A stretch of DNA of 64,000 bases from Thioalkalivibrio sp. AKL19 (GCF_000420165.1 NZ_ATUK01000012.1:62001-126000), one strand, 5' to 3'; counted from the stretch's first letter, positions 26,727 through 36,336 are shown. Program-made: numbers and translations. Notes: generated by a model not told the origin, from the letters alone.

Positions 26727-27313
26727 GGTGTCCTCCGGTTCGAGGCGTCCGCTCCATTCGGATCGCGCAGGCGACGCCACGCATCCAGCCCCCATTGCAC
26801 GGTGTAGGCCAGGCCACTGGCGAGGGTCGTGAACGCCACCACGATCATCAGCAACTGCACCCAGATCGGATCCAGCGCCAGCAGGCCGACCTTCACGATG
26901 GCCACCAGCACCAGCGTGATTTGCAGGAAGGTGTTCACCTTGCTGATCAGTAACGGCCGAATGGCCAGGGGACCGACGAACATCCGGTACAGCGCGGAGC
27001 CAACGGTCAGCCAGACATCGCGCCCCACCACCAGCAACAACAGCCATAACGGCAGCAACCCCGACAGGGTCACGGCCACATAGATCCCCAGCATCAACAG
27101 CTTGTCCGCGGCCGGGTCCAGCCAGGCGCCAAGCCGCGTGTGCCATCCATAGCGCCGCACCAGCCAGCCATCCAGGGCATCACTCAAGCCCGCGATCGCC
27201 AGCAGCACCACCGCCACCAGGTAATGCTCCAGCGCCAGCAAGGTGACGATCGGCGGGATCAGGAGGATCCGGCCGATCGTCACCGCGTTGGGAATCTGGT
27301 GGCGGGGCAGCAT
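26723..27313 (-). CDS. CDP-alcohol phosphatidyltransferase family protein
   Basis: A 196-residue integral membrane enzyme. The CDP-alcohol motif is present as DGWLVR-x8-GAWLDPAAD, with all three key Asp residues and Val where Ala is usual. Hydrophobic helices lie at about 15-45, 75-100 and 130-165. Related enzymes make phosphatidylglycerophosphate or cardiolipin from CDP-diacylglycerol. It resembles the PgsA-like proteins next to DUF2066 in gammaproteobacteria, but the acceptor alcohol cannot be read from the sequence. It starts about 20 bp after the DUF2066 gene and overlaps the PerM-like gene. Confidence 0.9.
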   Translation of the reverse strand: MLPRHQIPNAVTIGRILLIPPIVTLLALEHYLVAVVLLAIAGLSDALDGWLVRRYGWHTRLGAWLDPAADKLLMLGIYVAVTLSGLLPLWLLLLVVGRDVWLTVGSALYRMFVGPLAIRPLLISKVNTFLQITLVLVAIVKVGLLALDPIWVQLLMIVVAFTTLASGLAYTVQWGLDAWRRLRDPNGADASNRRTP

Positions 27314-27333
27314 CCGGTACGCCGCGGCGGCGC

Positions 27334-28365
27334 TCAGCGCCGGCCCAGCCAGGCGTCGGCCTCGGTCCCCTCGTCGGGCGCCTCGGCCCGGGCAAAGCCG
27401 GAGCCGCGCAGCAGGTCGACCAGATCATCCCGGCCCAGCCCGGAGCGCACCTGCAGCACCACACTGTCACCAGCCAGGGAGTCCAGGCGCGCCGCCTCCA
27501 CCGCCTGCAGCCGCGTCAGCTCCGCGCGCAAACGTTCGAAGGCCGCGTAGCCCTGAACCCCGGAAAACCCCAGACGCAGCCACTCCGGCTCGTCCGCGAC
27601 CCGCGCGAGGCGCCCGGCTACCTGGTCCAGCCCCTGGGCCACCGCCTCGCGCGCCGCCGCCGCGGGGCCCTCGCCGCTCGCGGAACTGCGGTACTCCCGG
27701 GCATCGTGCACCGCGATCACGCGCGCCTCGGCGCCGCGCGGGGTCTCCCGCACGTGCAGCAGCAGGACCCCGTCGGCATCGTAACGGCGGGCGGCCTCCA
27801 CCAGCGGTTCGGTCACCCCGCCGACGATGTCGGAGGGCTGGGCGGCGCGACGATCCTGCAGGTCGCCCAGCGGAAACAGCAGGGGCATGTCGCGCGCCTC
27901 GGCCAGTTTGCCCAGCGCGGCGAGGATCCCCGGACCATCCACCGCATCCCCGAGCAGCTCGCGCTGTCCGCCCGCATCGTGGACGGCCCAGACCAGTAGC
28001 GCCGGGCGTTCCCCCAGCACGGCCGGCACCCCGGCATCACGCAGCGCGGTACGCAGGCGAAAGCGATCGAATTCCAGGCGATAAACGTCGTCTTCCACCT
28101 GCTGGCGGCGTTCCAGCGCCGCGATCCAGCCCTCGTCGTCCCGCGCCTCCAGCATCTCCCCGGCCAGATCCAGCACCGGCTCCGAGCGCAGCCCGGCCAG
28201 CCGCACCAGTGCCTGCTCCAGGCCCTGTTCCAGCGCCTGCGTCTCGTCTTCGGCCGGGACCGTCACCACCAGCGGGCCATCGGCGGCGGCCGACGGCGCC
28301 AGCATCAGGAAAATGAGGCCCAGCAGCAGGGCCAGGCGCGAACGGGCTCGGGGATGCAAGGACAT
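27334..28365 (-). CDS. DUF2066 family exported protein
   Basis: A 343-residue protein with a signal peptide (about 1-28, RLALLLGLIFLMLAPSAAA). The mature N-terminal part has the DUF2066 pattern VTVPAEDETQALEQGLEQALVRLAG and RLEFDRFRLRTALRDAGVP. The middle includes a DADGVLLLHVRE strand, and the C-terminus is charged and alanine-rich. DUF2066 proteins are exported proteins of unknown function found divergent from purM, as here. It begins the four-gene DUF2066-phosphatidyltransferase-PerM-Hda unit. Its start is an ATG, and it shares a 234-bp intergenic region with purM. Confidence 0.88.
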   Translation of the reverse strand: MSLHPRARSRLALLLGLIFLMLAPSAAADGPLVVTVPAEDETQALEQGLEQALVRLAGLRSEPVLDLAGEMLEARDDEGWIAALERRQQVEDDVYRLEFDRFRLRTALRDAGVPAVLGERPALLVWAVHDAGGQRELLGDAVDGPGILAALGKLAEARDMPLLFPLGDLQDRRAAQPSDIVGGVTEPLVEAARRYDADGVLLLHVRETPRGAEARVIAVHDAREYRSSASGEGPAAAAREAVAQGLDQVAGRLARVADEPEWLRLGFSGVQGYAAFERLRAELTRLQAVEAARLDSLAGDSVVLQVRSGLGRDDLVDLLRGSGFARAEAPDEGTEADAWLGRR

Positions 28366-28504
28366 GTTCTCGTTCCGTCACTCGACAGGCGCCACAAAAT
28401 ACCACAGCCACCCTTGCCAGAAAGGCCGGCCGAAAGGGCCGGGGACACCCCGTTGCATCCGCACGCAAGGCCGGTTGGGGGGTATCCGTGGTGAAAGGCC
28501 AGCT

Positions 28505-28533
28505 TTGCACGGCCGCACCCGGCTCGCTACCAT
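28505..28533 (+). promoter_or_regulatory. Possible purM promoter
   Basis: TTGCAC (28505-28510), a 17-bp spacer and TACCAT (28528-28533) form the best sigma70-like pair in the 234-bp DUF2066-purM gap. The match is only moderate, and no PurR operator was recognised. Confidence 0.3.
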
Positions 28534-28599
28534 GCCGGGTTCTGCGAGACCGCCGCAGGGCGCGGCCTCCACCCGCGCTCATTCAACATCGGGGAACCC

Positions 28600-29658
28600 A
28601 TGTCCGAATCCCGTTCAGGCCTGACCTACCGCGAGGCCGGTGTCGACATCGAGGCCGGTGCCGAACTGGTCGAACGCATCAAGCCGCACGCGGCGCGCAC
28701 CCGGCGTCCCGGCGTCATGGCCGGACTGGGTGGCTTCGGCGCCCTGTTCGAGCTGCCGATGGACCGCTACAAGCAGCCGGTTCTGGTGTCCGGCACCGAC
28801 GGCGTTGGCACCAAGCTGCGCCTGGCCCAGGAGACCGGTCGTCACGACAGCATCGGTATCGATCTGGTCGCGATGTGCGTGAACGACATCGTCGTTCAAG
28901 GCGCCGAGCCGCTGTTCTTCCTCGACTACTACGCCACCGGCCACCTGGACGTGGACATCGCCGCCGACGTGGTCACTGGCATCGCCGAGGGCTGCGAACA
29001 GGCCGGTTGTGCGCTGATCGGCGGCGAGACGGCCGAGATGCCCGGGATGTACCAAGGCGAGGACTACGACGTGGCCGGCTTCGCGGTCGGGATCGCCGAG
29101 AAGGCCGCCCTGATCGACGGCAGCCGGGTCACCGCGGGCGATGTGATCCTGGGCCTGGAGGCCAGCGGGCCCCACTCCAACGGCTATTCCCTGATCCGCC
29201 GCGTCCTGGAACACGCCGGCGCGAGCCTCGACGCGCCCCTGCCCGGTGCCGACGGCATCACCCTCGGCGAGGCCCTGATGGCCCCCACCCGGATCTATGT
29301 GCGTCCGCTGCTGGAGCTGCTGGAAGAGTTCCCGGTGCACGCGATGGCCCACATCACCGGCGGCGGCCTGACCGAGAATCTCCCGCGCGTGCTGCCAGAC
29401 ACCCTCGGCGCCCGTATCGATCCGGACAGCTGGGCCCGCCCGCCGGTGTTCCGCTGGCTGCAGGAGGCCGGCGACATCGCCGACGAGGAGATGCTGCGCA
29501 CCTTCAACTGCGGCATCGGCATGGTCGTCATCCTCCCCGAGGATCGGGTCGAGGCCGCGAGTTCCCAGCTGGCACGGGCTGGCATCCGCAGCTGGCCGAT
29601 CGGCCTGATCCGCGAACGCGACGAGTACCAGCCCGGCGTCACCTACGCCACCGCATGA
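28600..29658 (+). CDS. purM: Phosphoribosylformylglycinamidine cyclo-ligase (AIR synthetase)
   Basis: A 352-residue enzyme of normal length that closes the imidazole ring in purine synthesis (FGAM + ATP to AIR). Signature stretches include [13 protein letters not shown] near the N-terminus, [14 protein letters not shown] and [23 protein letters not shown] in the substrate and ATP region, [11 protein letters not shown], and [15 protein letters not shown]. The C-terminal [15 protein letters not shown] is also conserved. The ATG follows a GGGGAA ribosome-binding site. The stop overlaps the purN start (ATGA), so the two consecutive purine-pathway enzymes are coupled. Confidence 0.98.
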   Translation: MSESRSGLTYREAGVDIEAGAELVERIKPHAARTRRPGVMAGLGGFGALFELPMDRYKQPVLVSGTDGVGTKLRLAQETGRHDSIGIDLVAMCVNDIVVQGAEPLFFLDYYATGHLDVDIAADVVTGIAEGCEQAGCALIGGETAEMPGMYQGEDYDVAGFAVGIAEKAALIDGSRVTAGDVILGLEASGPHSNGYSLIRRVLEHAGASLDAPLPGADGITLGEALMAPTRIYVRPLLELLEEFPVHAMAHITGGGLTENLPRVLPDTLGARIDPDSWARPPVFRWLQEAGDIADEEMLRTFNCGIGMVVILPEDRVEAASSQLARAGIRSWPIGLIRERDEYQPGVTYATA

Positions 29659-30383
29659 GCGAATCCACCGGGCAACCGAACACGGCCCCGCGCCGCCTGG
29701 TGGTGCTGATTTCCGGGCGCGGCAGCAATCTGGGCGCGCTGATCGAGGCCTGCGAGCAGGGCCGCATCCCGGCCCGGGTGGTCGGCGTGATCAGCAACCG
29801 CCCGGATGCCGCGGGGCTGGACTTCGCCGAACGCCACGGCATCCCGCATCGCGTGCTGAACCATCGGGACTACCCCTCGCGCGAGGCCTTCGACGCCGAC
29901 CTGGCCGATGCCATCGAGGACTACAGCCCCGACCTGGTCATCCTGGCCGGGTTCATGCGCATCCTGACCCCCGGTTTTGTGGACCGTTTCACCGGCCGCA
30001 TGCTGAACATTCATCCCTCTCTGCTGCCCAAATACCGCGGTCTGGACACCCATGCCCGCGCCCTGGCCGACGGCGAGTCCTTACACGGCGCCAGCGTCCA
30101 CTTTGTCACCCCGGAGCTGGACGGCGGCCCGGTGATCATGCAGGCCCGCGTGCCGGTGGCACCCGACGACACGCCCGAAACCCTGGCCGCCCGCGTGCAG
30201 CGGGCCGAGCACCGGCTATACCCCGAGGTCGTGCGGCGGGTGTGTTCAGGCGAAATTCAGTGGTCCGGGCGGATCCTGCAGGGCGACGGCACGCCCCTCG
30301 CGGCACCGCTGCAACTCGACGAGGACACCCATGATGTTTCAGGCCCTGACGACCGGAGCCAACCGCCACGCACAGCCGGCTAG
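29655..30383 (+). CDS. purN: Phosphoribosylglycinamide formyltransferase PurN
   Basis: A 242-residue GAR transformylase using 10-formyltetrahydrofolate. The P-loop-like [14 protein letters not shown] binds phosphate. [20 protein letters not shown] carries the catalytic Asn and His, and [15 protein letters not shown] carries the catalytic Asp. Typical PurN is about 210 residues; the extra length is a C-terminal tail (about 215-242) that overlaps the beginning of the DUF3108 reading frame. Start is an ATG overlapping the purM stop. Confidence 0.97.
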   Translation: MSESTGQPNTAPRRLVVLISGRGSNLGALIEACEQGRIPARVVGVISNRPDAAGLDFAERHGIPHRVLNHRDYPSREAFDADLADAIEDYSPDLVILAGFMRILTPGFVDRFTGRMLNIHPSLLPKYRGLDTHARALADGESLHGASVHFVTPELDGGPVIMQARVPVAPDDTPETLAARVQRAEHRLYPEVVRRVCSGEIQWSGRILQGDGTPLAAPLQLDEDTHDVSGPDDRSQPPRTAG

Positions 30384-31164
30384 CGGCGCGATGACCCGGC
30401 GCGCAGCCCCCGTGGCACTGACCCTGCTGCTGGCACTGCTCACGACCCTGCTGGCCACCCCGGCGAGCGCGGAACGCGACCTGCGGCCGATCCCGCCGTA
30501 CACCGCCAGCTACGAGGCCAGCGCCATGGGCAACACGCTCAAGGCCCGCATCACCCTCAACCACGAGGACGTCCAGACCCGCATGGCGATGGACGCCCAT
30601 GTCTCGGGCTTCCTGCGCATCCTCGGACGTTTCGAGCTGAGCCGCGAGTCCCTGATGAACAGCCGCAACGGCGATCTGCAGCTGGTACAGTCGCGCAGCC
30701 AGCAGATCACCCCGCGCCGCGAGCGCAAGGTCGAGACCCGCTTCGACTGGGAGACCAACCGCGCGATCGGCACCATCAACGGCGAACGCTTCGACCTCGA
30801 GGTGCCGGAACAGACCCTGGACTTCCTCGGCTCGCTGTACCTGATGATGCAGCGTCTCGAGACTGGAGAACTCTCCAGCGAAGGCGATCGCGAAACCATC
30901 CAGGCCCTGGAACGCGACCGCCTGCGCGAATACCAGTTCGAGTACGCCGGGCGCGAAACCATGGACTCCCCGATCGGCCGGGTGGAAACCATCCGCATCG
31001 ACCGTCGCACGGACGACAGCGATGTCGCCCTGTCTGCCTGGTTCGCCCGCGAACTCCGCCATGTCCCGGTGCGTTTCGACTACGAGGCCGACGGCCGCGT
31101 GTTCGAGCTGAACCTCACGCAGCTGGAATGGCACGACCCGATCATTGATCTGACCGACGAGTAA
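30331..31164 (+). CDS. DUF3108 family exported protein
   Basis: A 277-residue protein of the DUF3108 family, exported proteins often encoded next to purN in gammaproteobacteria. After the signal peptide (hydrophobic ALTLLLALLTTLLATPASA), the mature part has PPYTASYEASAMGNTLKA, VSGFLRILGRFELSRES and DETRIDRRT-like (here ETIRIDRRTDDSDV) elements. Function is unknown; the fold is probably a beta-barrel or lipocalin-like. The ATG at 30331 has a GAGGA ribosome-binding site but overlaps purN by 53 bp and gives a long signal n-region. An ATG at 30391, after the purN stop, gives a neater signal peptide but no ribosome-binding site. The start is therefore uncertain. Confidence 0.85.
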   Translation: MMFQALTTGANRHAQPASGAMTRRAAPVALTLLLALLTTLLATPASAERDLRPIPPYTASYEASAMGNTLKARITLNHEDVQTRMAMDAHVSGFLRILGRFELSRESLMNSRNGDLQLVQSRSQQITPRRERKVETRFDWETNRAIGTINGERFDLEVPEQTLDFLGSLYLMMQRLETGELSSEGDRETIQALERDRLREYQFEYAGRETMDSPIGRVETIRIDRRTDDSDVALSAWFARELRHVPVRFDYEADGRVFELNLTQLEWHDPIIDLTDE

Positions 31165-31169
31165 CCACC

Positions 31170-32576
31170 ATGAGCGAAACCTTTGACCTGGCCATCATCG
31201 GCAGTGGCCCCGGGGGCTATCGTGCCGCCGTCCTGGGCGCCCTGCGCGGACTGAACGTCGTCATCATCGAGAAGGGCGACTGGGGCGGCTGCTGCCTCAA
31301 CCGCGGCTGCGTGCCCAAGAAGGACTGGTACCACACCGCGCGCACCGTCGCCGCCCAGCGCCACTTCGCCGGCCGCGGCATCAGCGGCAGTCTCAGCGCC
31401 GACATGGGCCAGGCCTGGGACCACCAGAAGGACGTGGTCACCGAGGTGCGCAACTCCTACCTCGGCTACATGAAGCACCTGAAGATCCAGTACCGCCACG
31501 GAGCCGCAAGCTTCCGTGATGCCGAGACCCTGGAGGTCGTGACCGACGATGGCACCGAGACCGTGCAGGCCCGGCACACCATCATCGCCACCGGTGCCAC
31601 CGCCAGCGTCCCGGAGCCGTTCGCGGCCGAACCGGGCCGCGTGCTCACCACCGACATGCTGTTCGACGACAAGCCGCCGGCGGGCCAGCGCGTCGCCCTG
31701 ATCGGCTCCGGCGTGGTCGCCACCGAGTTCGCCTGGATCTTCCACCACCTCGGCAAGGACGTGACCTGGCTGAGCCGCTCGAAGCCGCTGTCCGGCCAGA
31801 AATTCAGCCCCCAGGCGCTGGGCACGCTGAAGGGCCGCCTCGCCGAGGACGGCGTCGAGCCCACCCGCGTCAAGGGCTACGAAAGCGTCGAGACGTCGGA
31901 TGACGGCGTCACCATCACCGACAGCGAGGGCAACACCTTCGAGGTCGACTGGGTCCTGCTGGGCACTGGCCGCACGCCACACACCGAGGGCCTGAACCTG
32001 GACGCGATCGGGGTGAAGACCGATGGCCGCGGCTTCGTGAAGCGCCGCCCCACCCTGCAGACCGACGTCGACAACATCTACGTCATCGGCGACGTCGCCA
32101 GCGAGTGGCAGACCGCCAACCACGCCCTGGCGGACGCCACCATCGCGGTCGAGAACATCCAGAACAGCAACACCCGCGAACAGGACGAACGCTTCGTCCC
32201 GATCGCGATCTACTCCGCCGTCGAGATGGCCCGCCTGGGCATGGACGAGGACGATGCCGAGGACGATGAACTGGAGCCGGCGGTCGGCTTCGCCGCCTTC
32301 GAGACCTCCCCGCGCGCCCTGGGCCAGGATGAGCCAGAAGGCTTCGTGCGCCTGATCGGCGACATGGACAGCGGGGCCCTGCTGGGCGGCGAGGTGATCG
32401 GCGCCGACGCTGGCGAATTGATCCACATCCTGTCGCTGGCACCCGACCGCGACACCGCCCTGGCCTGGATCGCCCAGGGCCAATGGAACCACCCGACCCG
32501 CGCCGAGGAGTTCCTCAACGCCACCGAGACTCTCGCCTCCAAGTGGAACCTCAAGTCCGAGATCTTCGGCCTCTGA
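31170..32576 (+). CDS. Dihydrolipoamide dehydrogenase-like FAD/NAD disulfide oxidoreductase
   Basis: A 468-residue class I pyridine-nucleotide disulfide oxidoreductase. FAD is bound by GSGPGGYRAA (11-20), NAD(P) by GSGVVATEF (near 180) and the second FAD motif is IYVIGDV. The redox pair is C42-x4-C47 in GGCCLNRGCVPKK, with an extra Cys at 41 where Thr or Val is usual. The C-terminal WNHPTRAEEF resembles the catalytic His-Pro-Thr-x-x-Glu of lipoamide dehydrogenases. The acidic stretch DEDDAEDDELE near 350 is unusual. It follows the DUF3108 gene by 5 bp with no dehydrogenase-complex genes nearby, so the disulfide substrate is unknown. Confidence 0.88.
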   Translation: MSETFDLAIIGSGPGGYRAAVLGALRGLNVVIIEKGDWGGCCLNRGCVPKKDWYHTARTVAAQRHFAGRGISGSLSADMGQAWDHQKDVVTEVRNSYLGYMKHLKIQYRHGAASFRDAETLEVVTDDGTETVQARHTIIATGATASVPEPFAAEPGRVLTTDMLFDDKPPAGQRVALIGSGVVATEFAWIFHHLGKDVTWLSRSKPLSGQKFSPQALGTLKGRLAEDGVEPTRVKGYESVETSDDGVTITDSEGNTFEVDWVLLGTGRTPHTEGLNLDAIGVKTDGRGFVKRRPTLQTDVDNIYVIGDVASEWQTANHALADATIAVENIQNSNTREQDERFVPIAIYSAVEMARLGMDEDDAEDDELEPAVGFAAFETSPRALGQDEPEGFVRLIGDMDSGALLGGEVIGADAGELIHILSLAPDRDTALAWIAQGQWNHPTRAEEFLNATETLASKWNLKSEIFGL

Positions 32577-32606
32577 CCCGGCCTGAAGCCGCCCGTTGGT
32601 CCTGAG

Positions 32607-33249
32607 CTAGCGTTCGGCCCGGGCGCGCTTGGCAGCCAGGAGCTCGGTGTCCGCGCGCTGGACCAGGGGGTCGAGATGGGTGTCGTCGGCGTGGAAGCCG
32701 GCGCCCCCGATGCTGATCGAGACCCCTACCTCGTCCTGAAGCCGGGCCTGCAGGCGCTCGCCGGTCCGGCGCGCGTCGGCCAGGGCCGTGTGCGGCAGCA
32801 GGATCACGAATTCGTCGCCTCCGAAACGCCCCAGCAGGTCCGCGTCGCGCGCAGCGTCGCCTGCGTGGTGGCGGTAACCCGCTTGAGGATCGCGTCGCCC
32901 GCCGCATGGCCGGATTCGTCGTTGATCCGCTTGAAACCGTCCAGGTCAAAAATCAGCAGTGAAAGCGGGCTGCCATGGCGACGCGCCCGTTCCATCTCGC
33001 TGTCGGCCCGCGCCTGGAAATGCCGCCGGTTGCCGATGCCGGTGAGGGGGTCGCAGGAGGCGAGCGTCTCCAGCCGCCGGTTCGCCTCCTGGAGCTGCCG
33101 ATTGGCCTGATTCAGGGCCTGTGTGCGCTCCTCGACCACGGCCTCGAGATCGCGGTTGTAACGTTCCAGGCGGGCGCGGCCAGCGCCCCGATCCATAACC
33201 CGGTGATCAGCAGCGCGCGCCATCTCCCCGGTGCAGTGTTCCGTGTCAT
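32607..33249 (-). pseudogene. Diguanylate cyclase (GGDEF), broken by two small frameshifts
   Basis: The reading frame begins with an ATG overlapping the stop of the upstream GGDEF-EAL gene and encodes one membrane helix (RALLITGLWIG). It then shifts frame near 33180, within a GGGG run, to a coiled coil (LERYNRDLEAVVEERTQAL) and the first GGDEF half (CDPLTGIGNRRHFQ, FDLDGFKRINDESGHAAGD). It shifts again near 32845-32852, in an alternating CG tract, to the rest (DLLGRFGGDEF...ILLPHT...VSISIG). Removing CG from the tract restores LRDADLLGRFGGDEF exactly. The GGDEF motif is intact. It is probably an inactivated cyclic-di-GMP synthase or a sequencing error. Confidence 0.75.
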
Positions 33250-35669
33250 CCCCCTTCTCCTGCCGGATCATCCTGCTCGCGAGGGCCCCCACCGCCCCGC
33301 TGCAGGACGAGCGTCTCGAACTCGAACACCGGCATCGCATGGTGATACAGGTAGCCCTGGAAGCGATGGCAGCCGTGACGCACCAGGAAATCGCGCTGCG
33401 CCTCGTTCTCGACACCCTCCGCGATCAGGCTCAACCCCATGTTGTGGGCGATGGCCGCGATCGTCGCGACGATGTTGGCGTCGTCCGCGTCGTGCTCGAT
33501 GTCCTGGACGAAGGAGCGGTCGATCTTGAGCACATCCAGCGGCAGGCGCTTGAGATAGCCCAGCGACGAATACCCGGTACCGAAGTCGTCCAGCGCGAGC
33601 GCGACCCCCCGCCCCCGCAAGGCCTCCAGGTTGGCGATCAGCTGCGGCGAGGCATCCGCCATCACGCTCTCGGTAACCTCGACGTGCAGACACTGTGCTG
33701 CGGCCCCGGTGGCATCCAGGATGGACGTCACCTCCTCCATCAGGCGGGCCTTGCGCAGGTGATGCGGCGACAGGTTCACCGAGATCGGCAGGTCTTCCAG
33801 CCCGGGGCGCCCCTGCCAGCCATGCAGAGTCTCGCAAGCCTGCTGCAGCGCCAGACGGCCAACCTCGAGGATCTGGCCGGTATGTTCCGCCACGGGGATG
33901 AACTCGCCCGGCGAGATCCAGCTCCCGTCCGGCTGCGGCCAGCGCATCAGGGCCTCCGCGCCCAGGATCCGCCCTTCCGGATCGACCTGGGGCTGCAGAT
34001 GGATCACCAGTTCCTCGCGCGCCAGGGCATGGCGCAGTTTGCGCTCCAGTTCCGCCTCCCGCAGCAGGGTCCGCTGCATGGCGGGGTCATAGAAGCGCGC
34101 CGCGTTGCGGCCCTGGTGCTTGGCCTGGTACATCGCGAAGTCCGCCTGCTTGAGCAGTTCCTCCGGGGTATCGTAGCCGCGCGGGAACAGGGTAATCCCG
34201 ATACTGCCGGACATCACGTGTTCGATGTCGTCGATACGCACGGGCTCGCGCATCGCCTTCAGCAGCTCGCCGGCGATGCGCTGGGCATCGGCGCCGGCCT
34301 GCGAGCGATCCGGGCTCAGTTCCTCCAGCAACGCCACGAACTCGTCGCCCCCCAGACGCGCCACGATGTCCTGCTCGCGCAGGCGCGCGGTGAATCGCTG
34401 CGCCAGCGCCTGCAGCAGACGGTCGCCGGCGGAATGGCCACAGGTATCATTGAGCGTCTTGAAGTTGTCCAGATCGATCAGCAGCAGCGCGGCGTGCCGT
34501 CGGGTGCGGTTGACCGTGTGGATGGCATGTTCCAGATGCTCCAGCAACAGCCGCCGGTTGGGTAGATCGGTCAGCGCGTCGCGGAAGGCCAGCCGGGCAT
34601 TCTCCTCCTCGATCTCGAGGATGTGCCCGAGCCGGCCCGCCATGGTCTGCGTCACTTCCTGCAGACGGGCGATCTCGGCCACCCGGGAATCAACGCGCAG
34701 ATCGGTCTGGAACTCGCCGTGCCCGATCCGCTCGAGGGTCTTCATCGCGTGTTGCATGGGCCGCAGGGTCCGACTCAACCACAGGTACAGCCCGCCCGCG
34801 ATCAGAACGAGCATGAGGAAGGCCGCGGCGTAGGTCGTCGCATTGATCAGGTTCTGGGTCGCCACCGATTCGGTCAGATCGCGCGCGAGGACCACCGTGG
34901 CCGTCGCCTGCTCCGAGCCATAGGGCGTGAGCGGCAGGTACACCAGTTGCGAATGCCGGTCGTCCATGTCCACGCGTCCCGCTGTAGCCTGCTGGTGCAG
35001 GCGCTCGTCCGGGGCCAGCGACATCAGGAACGGTGCGGTGAGCGCCAGCGGACCGCGCTTGTCCAGCAGGGCCGCGCGCCCTCCCATCGCCTCGGCCATG
35101 GACTCGAGCGCCGAGGTCGAGAGATCGCGCAGCTGAACCACCGCGCCAATGGGACTGCCCCCGCGGTAGACCGGGATGGCGAGCCCGGCGTAGACCCGCT
35201 CGCCGGGCACATGGTGCAACCCCTCGTGGAAGCGTCCGTCCGCCAGCGCCGCATGTGCCAGCGGGACGGGTTCCCCGCGGTTGCCGTCGGAGTCATAGCG
35301 CACACTGCCCTGGGCATCGAGGACCACGATCCGGTCGGCGACCCCGCCGGCCCGCAGGCGGTTGTACAACGGGTCGGCGTAGGTACTGATGCCCGCATCG
35401 TCGCGCATCGCGCCGATCAGGGCCTCGTTGCGTGTCACGGCCGTCGTCTCGGTCCGCATGCGCTGCCATTCGTTCGCCAGGGTCTGGCGCCAGGCGGCGG
35501 ACTGCCCCTCCACGCCAAGCCGGTCCAGGCGCTGCTCCGCCTGCCCCACCGCAAGGTGGGTACCTGTCGCCAGGGTCCCGGCCAGCACCAGCAGCCCGGC
35601 GAACATGACCACGGTCAGTATCGTCTGGAGCCGGATTCGCCCGCCGAAGCGTGAGCCTGCAGAAACCAC
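33246..35669 (-). CDS. Membrane sensor with HAMP, GGDEF and EAL domains
   Basis: An 807-residue cyclic-di-GMP enzyme. Transmembrane helices lie at about 16-38 and 280-298, enclosing a periplasmic double-CACHE-like sensor (about 45-275). A HAMP linker (about 300-350) leads to GGDEF (about 365-530, intact GGDEF at 440-444) and EAL (about 540-795, EAL at 572-574, [10 protein letters not shown] and EGVEN present). Both catalytic signatures are intact, so it could synthesise or hydrolyse cyclic-di-GMP; in such proteins one activity usually dominates. Start is a GTG shortly after the rhodanese gene. The broken diguanylate cyclase overlaps its stop. Confidence 0.93.
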   Translation of the reverse strand: MVSAGSRFGGRIRLQTILTVVMFAGLLVLAGTLATGTHLAVGQAEQRLDRLGVEGQSAAWRQTLANEWQRMRTETTAVTRNEALIGAMRDDAGISTYADPLYNRLRAGGVADRIVVLDAQGSVRYDSDGNRGEPVPLAHAALADGRFHEGLHHVPGERVYAGLAIPVYRGGSPIGAVVQLRDLSTSALESMAEAMGGRAALLDKRGPLALTAPFLMSLAPDERLHQQATAGRVDMDDRHSQLVYLPLTPYGSEQATATVVLARDLTESVATQNLINATTYAAAFLMLVLIAGGLYLWLSRTLRPMQHAMKTLERIGHGEFQTDLRVDSRVAEIARLQEVTQTMAGRLGHILEIEEENARLAFRDALTDLPNRRLLLEHLEHAIHTVNRTRRHAALLLIDLDNFKTLNDTCGHSAGDRLLQALAQRFTARLREQDIVARLGGDEFVALLEELSPDRSQAGADAQRIAGELLKAMREPVRIDDIEHVMSGSIGITLFPRGYDTPEELLKQADFAMYQAKHQGRNAARFYDPAMQRTLLREAELERKLRHALAREELVIHLQPQVDPEGRILGAEALMRWPQPDGSWISPGEFIPVAEHTGQILEVGRLALQQACETLHGWQGRPGLEDLPISVNLSPHHLRKARLMEEVTSILDATGAAAQCLHVEVTESVMADASPQLIANLEALRGRGVALALDDFGTGYSSLGYLKRLPLDVLKIDRSFVQDIEHDADDANIVATIAAIAHNMGLSLIAEGVENEAQRDFLVRHGCHRFQGYLYHHAMPVFEFETLVLQRGGGGPREQDDPAGEGG

Positions 35670-35673
35670 GCGG

Positions 35674-36159
35674 CTATTCGAAGGGATAGCCCGAACGGAT
35701 CCATTCGGGGAAGCCGCCGGGGAAGTAGTAGAGATGGGTGAAGCCCCATTCCAGGGCCCGGCGGGTGGCCGTCTCGGTGCGCCAGCAATCGCGCTCGTTG
35801 CAGTACACCACCACCGGGGCGTCCAGGTCGCCGACGAACTCCAGCAGATTCTCGCGGGTGAAGCGATTCCGCTCGTCGTCCGGATCCCGCATGATGGTCA
35901 GATTGCGCGCCTCGGGTACGCGTCCAGCCTCGTAATCCGCACGCAGCCGGGTATCCACGAAGGGCACGCCCTCGCGGAACAGCCTCCAGGCCTCGGCAGC
36001 CTCGATGGTCTGGGTTCCCGGGATCGCCTCCGGTGCACGATAGGGCCCCTGGGCCGCCGCCTGCTGCGCGAGCAACAGCGCGCCCAGCACCAGCAACATG
36101 GCCCGGACAAGCCATCCGCACCGCCCCCGCCAAAGCGCCTGGTGAAATGCAGCATTCAT
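35674..36159 (-). CDS. Exported rhodanese-domain protein
   Basis: A 161-residue protein with a signal peptide (hydrophobic residues 17-35, then AQQAAA-QG) and a single rhodanese domain. The active-site loop is C120-NERDC, with C120 the expected persulfide-forming cysteine, and D69-T70-R71 (FVDTRL) the conserved buried motif. The C-terminal YYFPGGFPEWIRSGYPF is the usual rhodanese end. It is predicted periplasmic and may move sulfane sulfur or cyanide-type substrates. The ATG at 36157-36159 was chosen because it gives the signal peptide. It is directly upstream of the GGDEF-EAL gene and is probably co-transcribed. Confidence 0.9.
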   Translation of the reverse strand: MNAAFHQALWRGRCGWLVRAMLLVLGALLLAQQAAAQGPYRAPEAIPGTQTIEAAEAWRLFREGVPFVDTRLRADYEAGRVPEARNLTIMRDPDDERNRFTRENLLEFVGDLDAPVVVYCNERDCWRTETATRRALEWGFTHLYYFPGGFPEWIRSGYPFE

Positions 36160-36274
36160 GCGCGAACCGTAGCACGGTCCGGGCCTTTCGCCACGCGAAG
36201 CGGCCCCGTGCCGGGGCATTTTTTCGGCAGGGGGCAATGCTGCAGCACCCAATCCCAGACAGCGTTCCCCAAAC

Positions 36275-36300
36275 GGAAAAAGCCCCGCACAAGGCGGGGC
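36275..36300 (-). terminator. Intrinsic terminator of the cold-shock gene
   Basis: On the minus strand, GCCCCGC-CTTGT-GCGGGGC (36282-36300) is followed by TTTTTCC. It lies 37 bp after the cold-shock stop codon and is a textbook Rho-independent terminator. Confidence 0.9.
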
Positions 36301-36336
36301 CCTCCGGCAACCTGGCGCTTGCGCGCCGGGGTTGTC

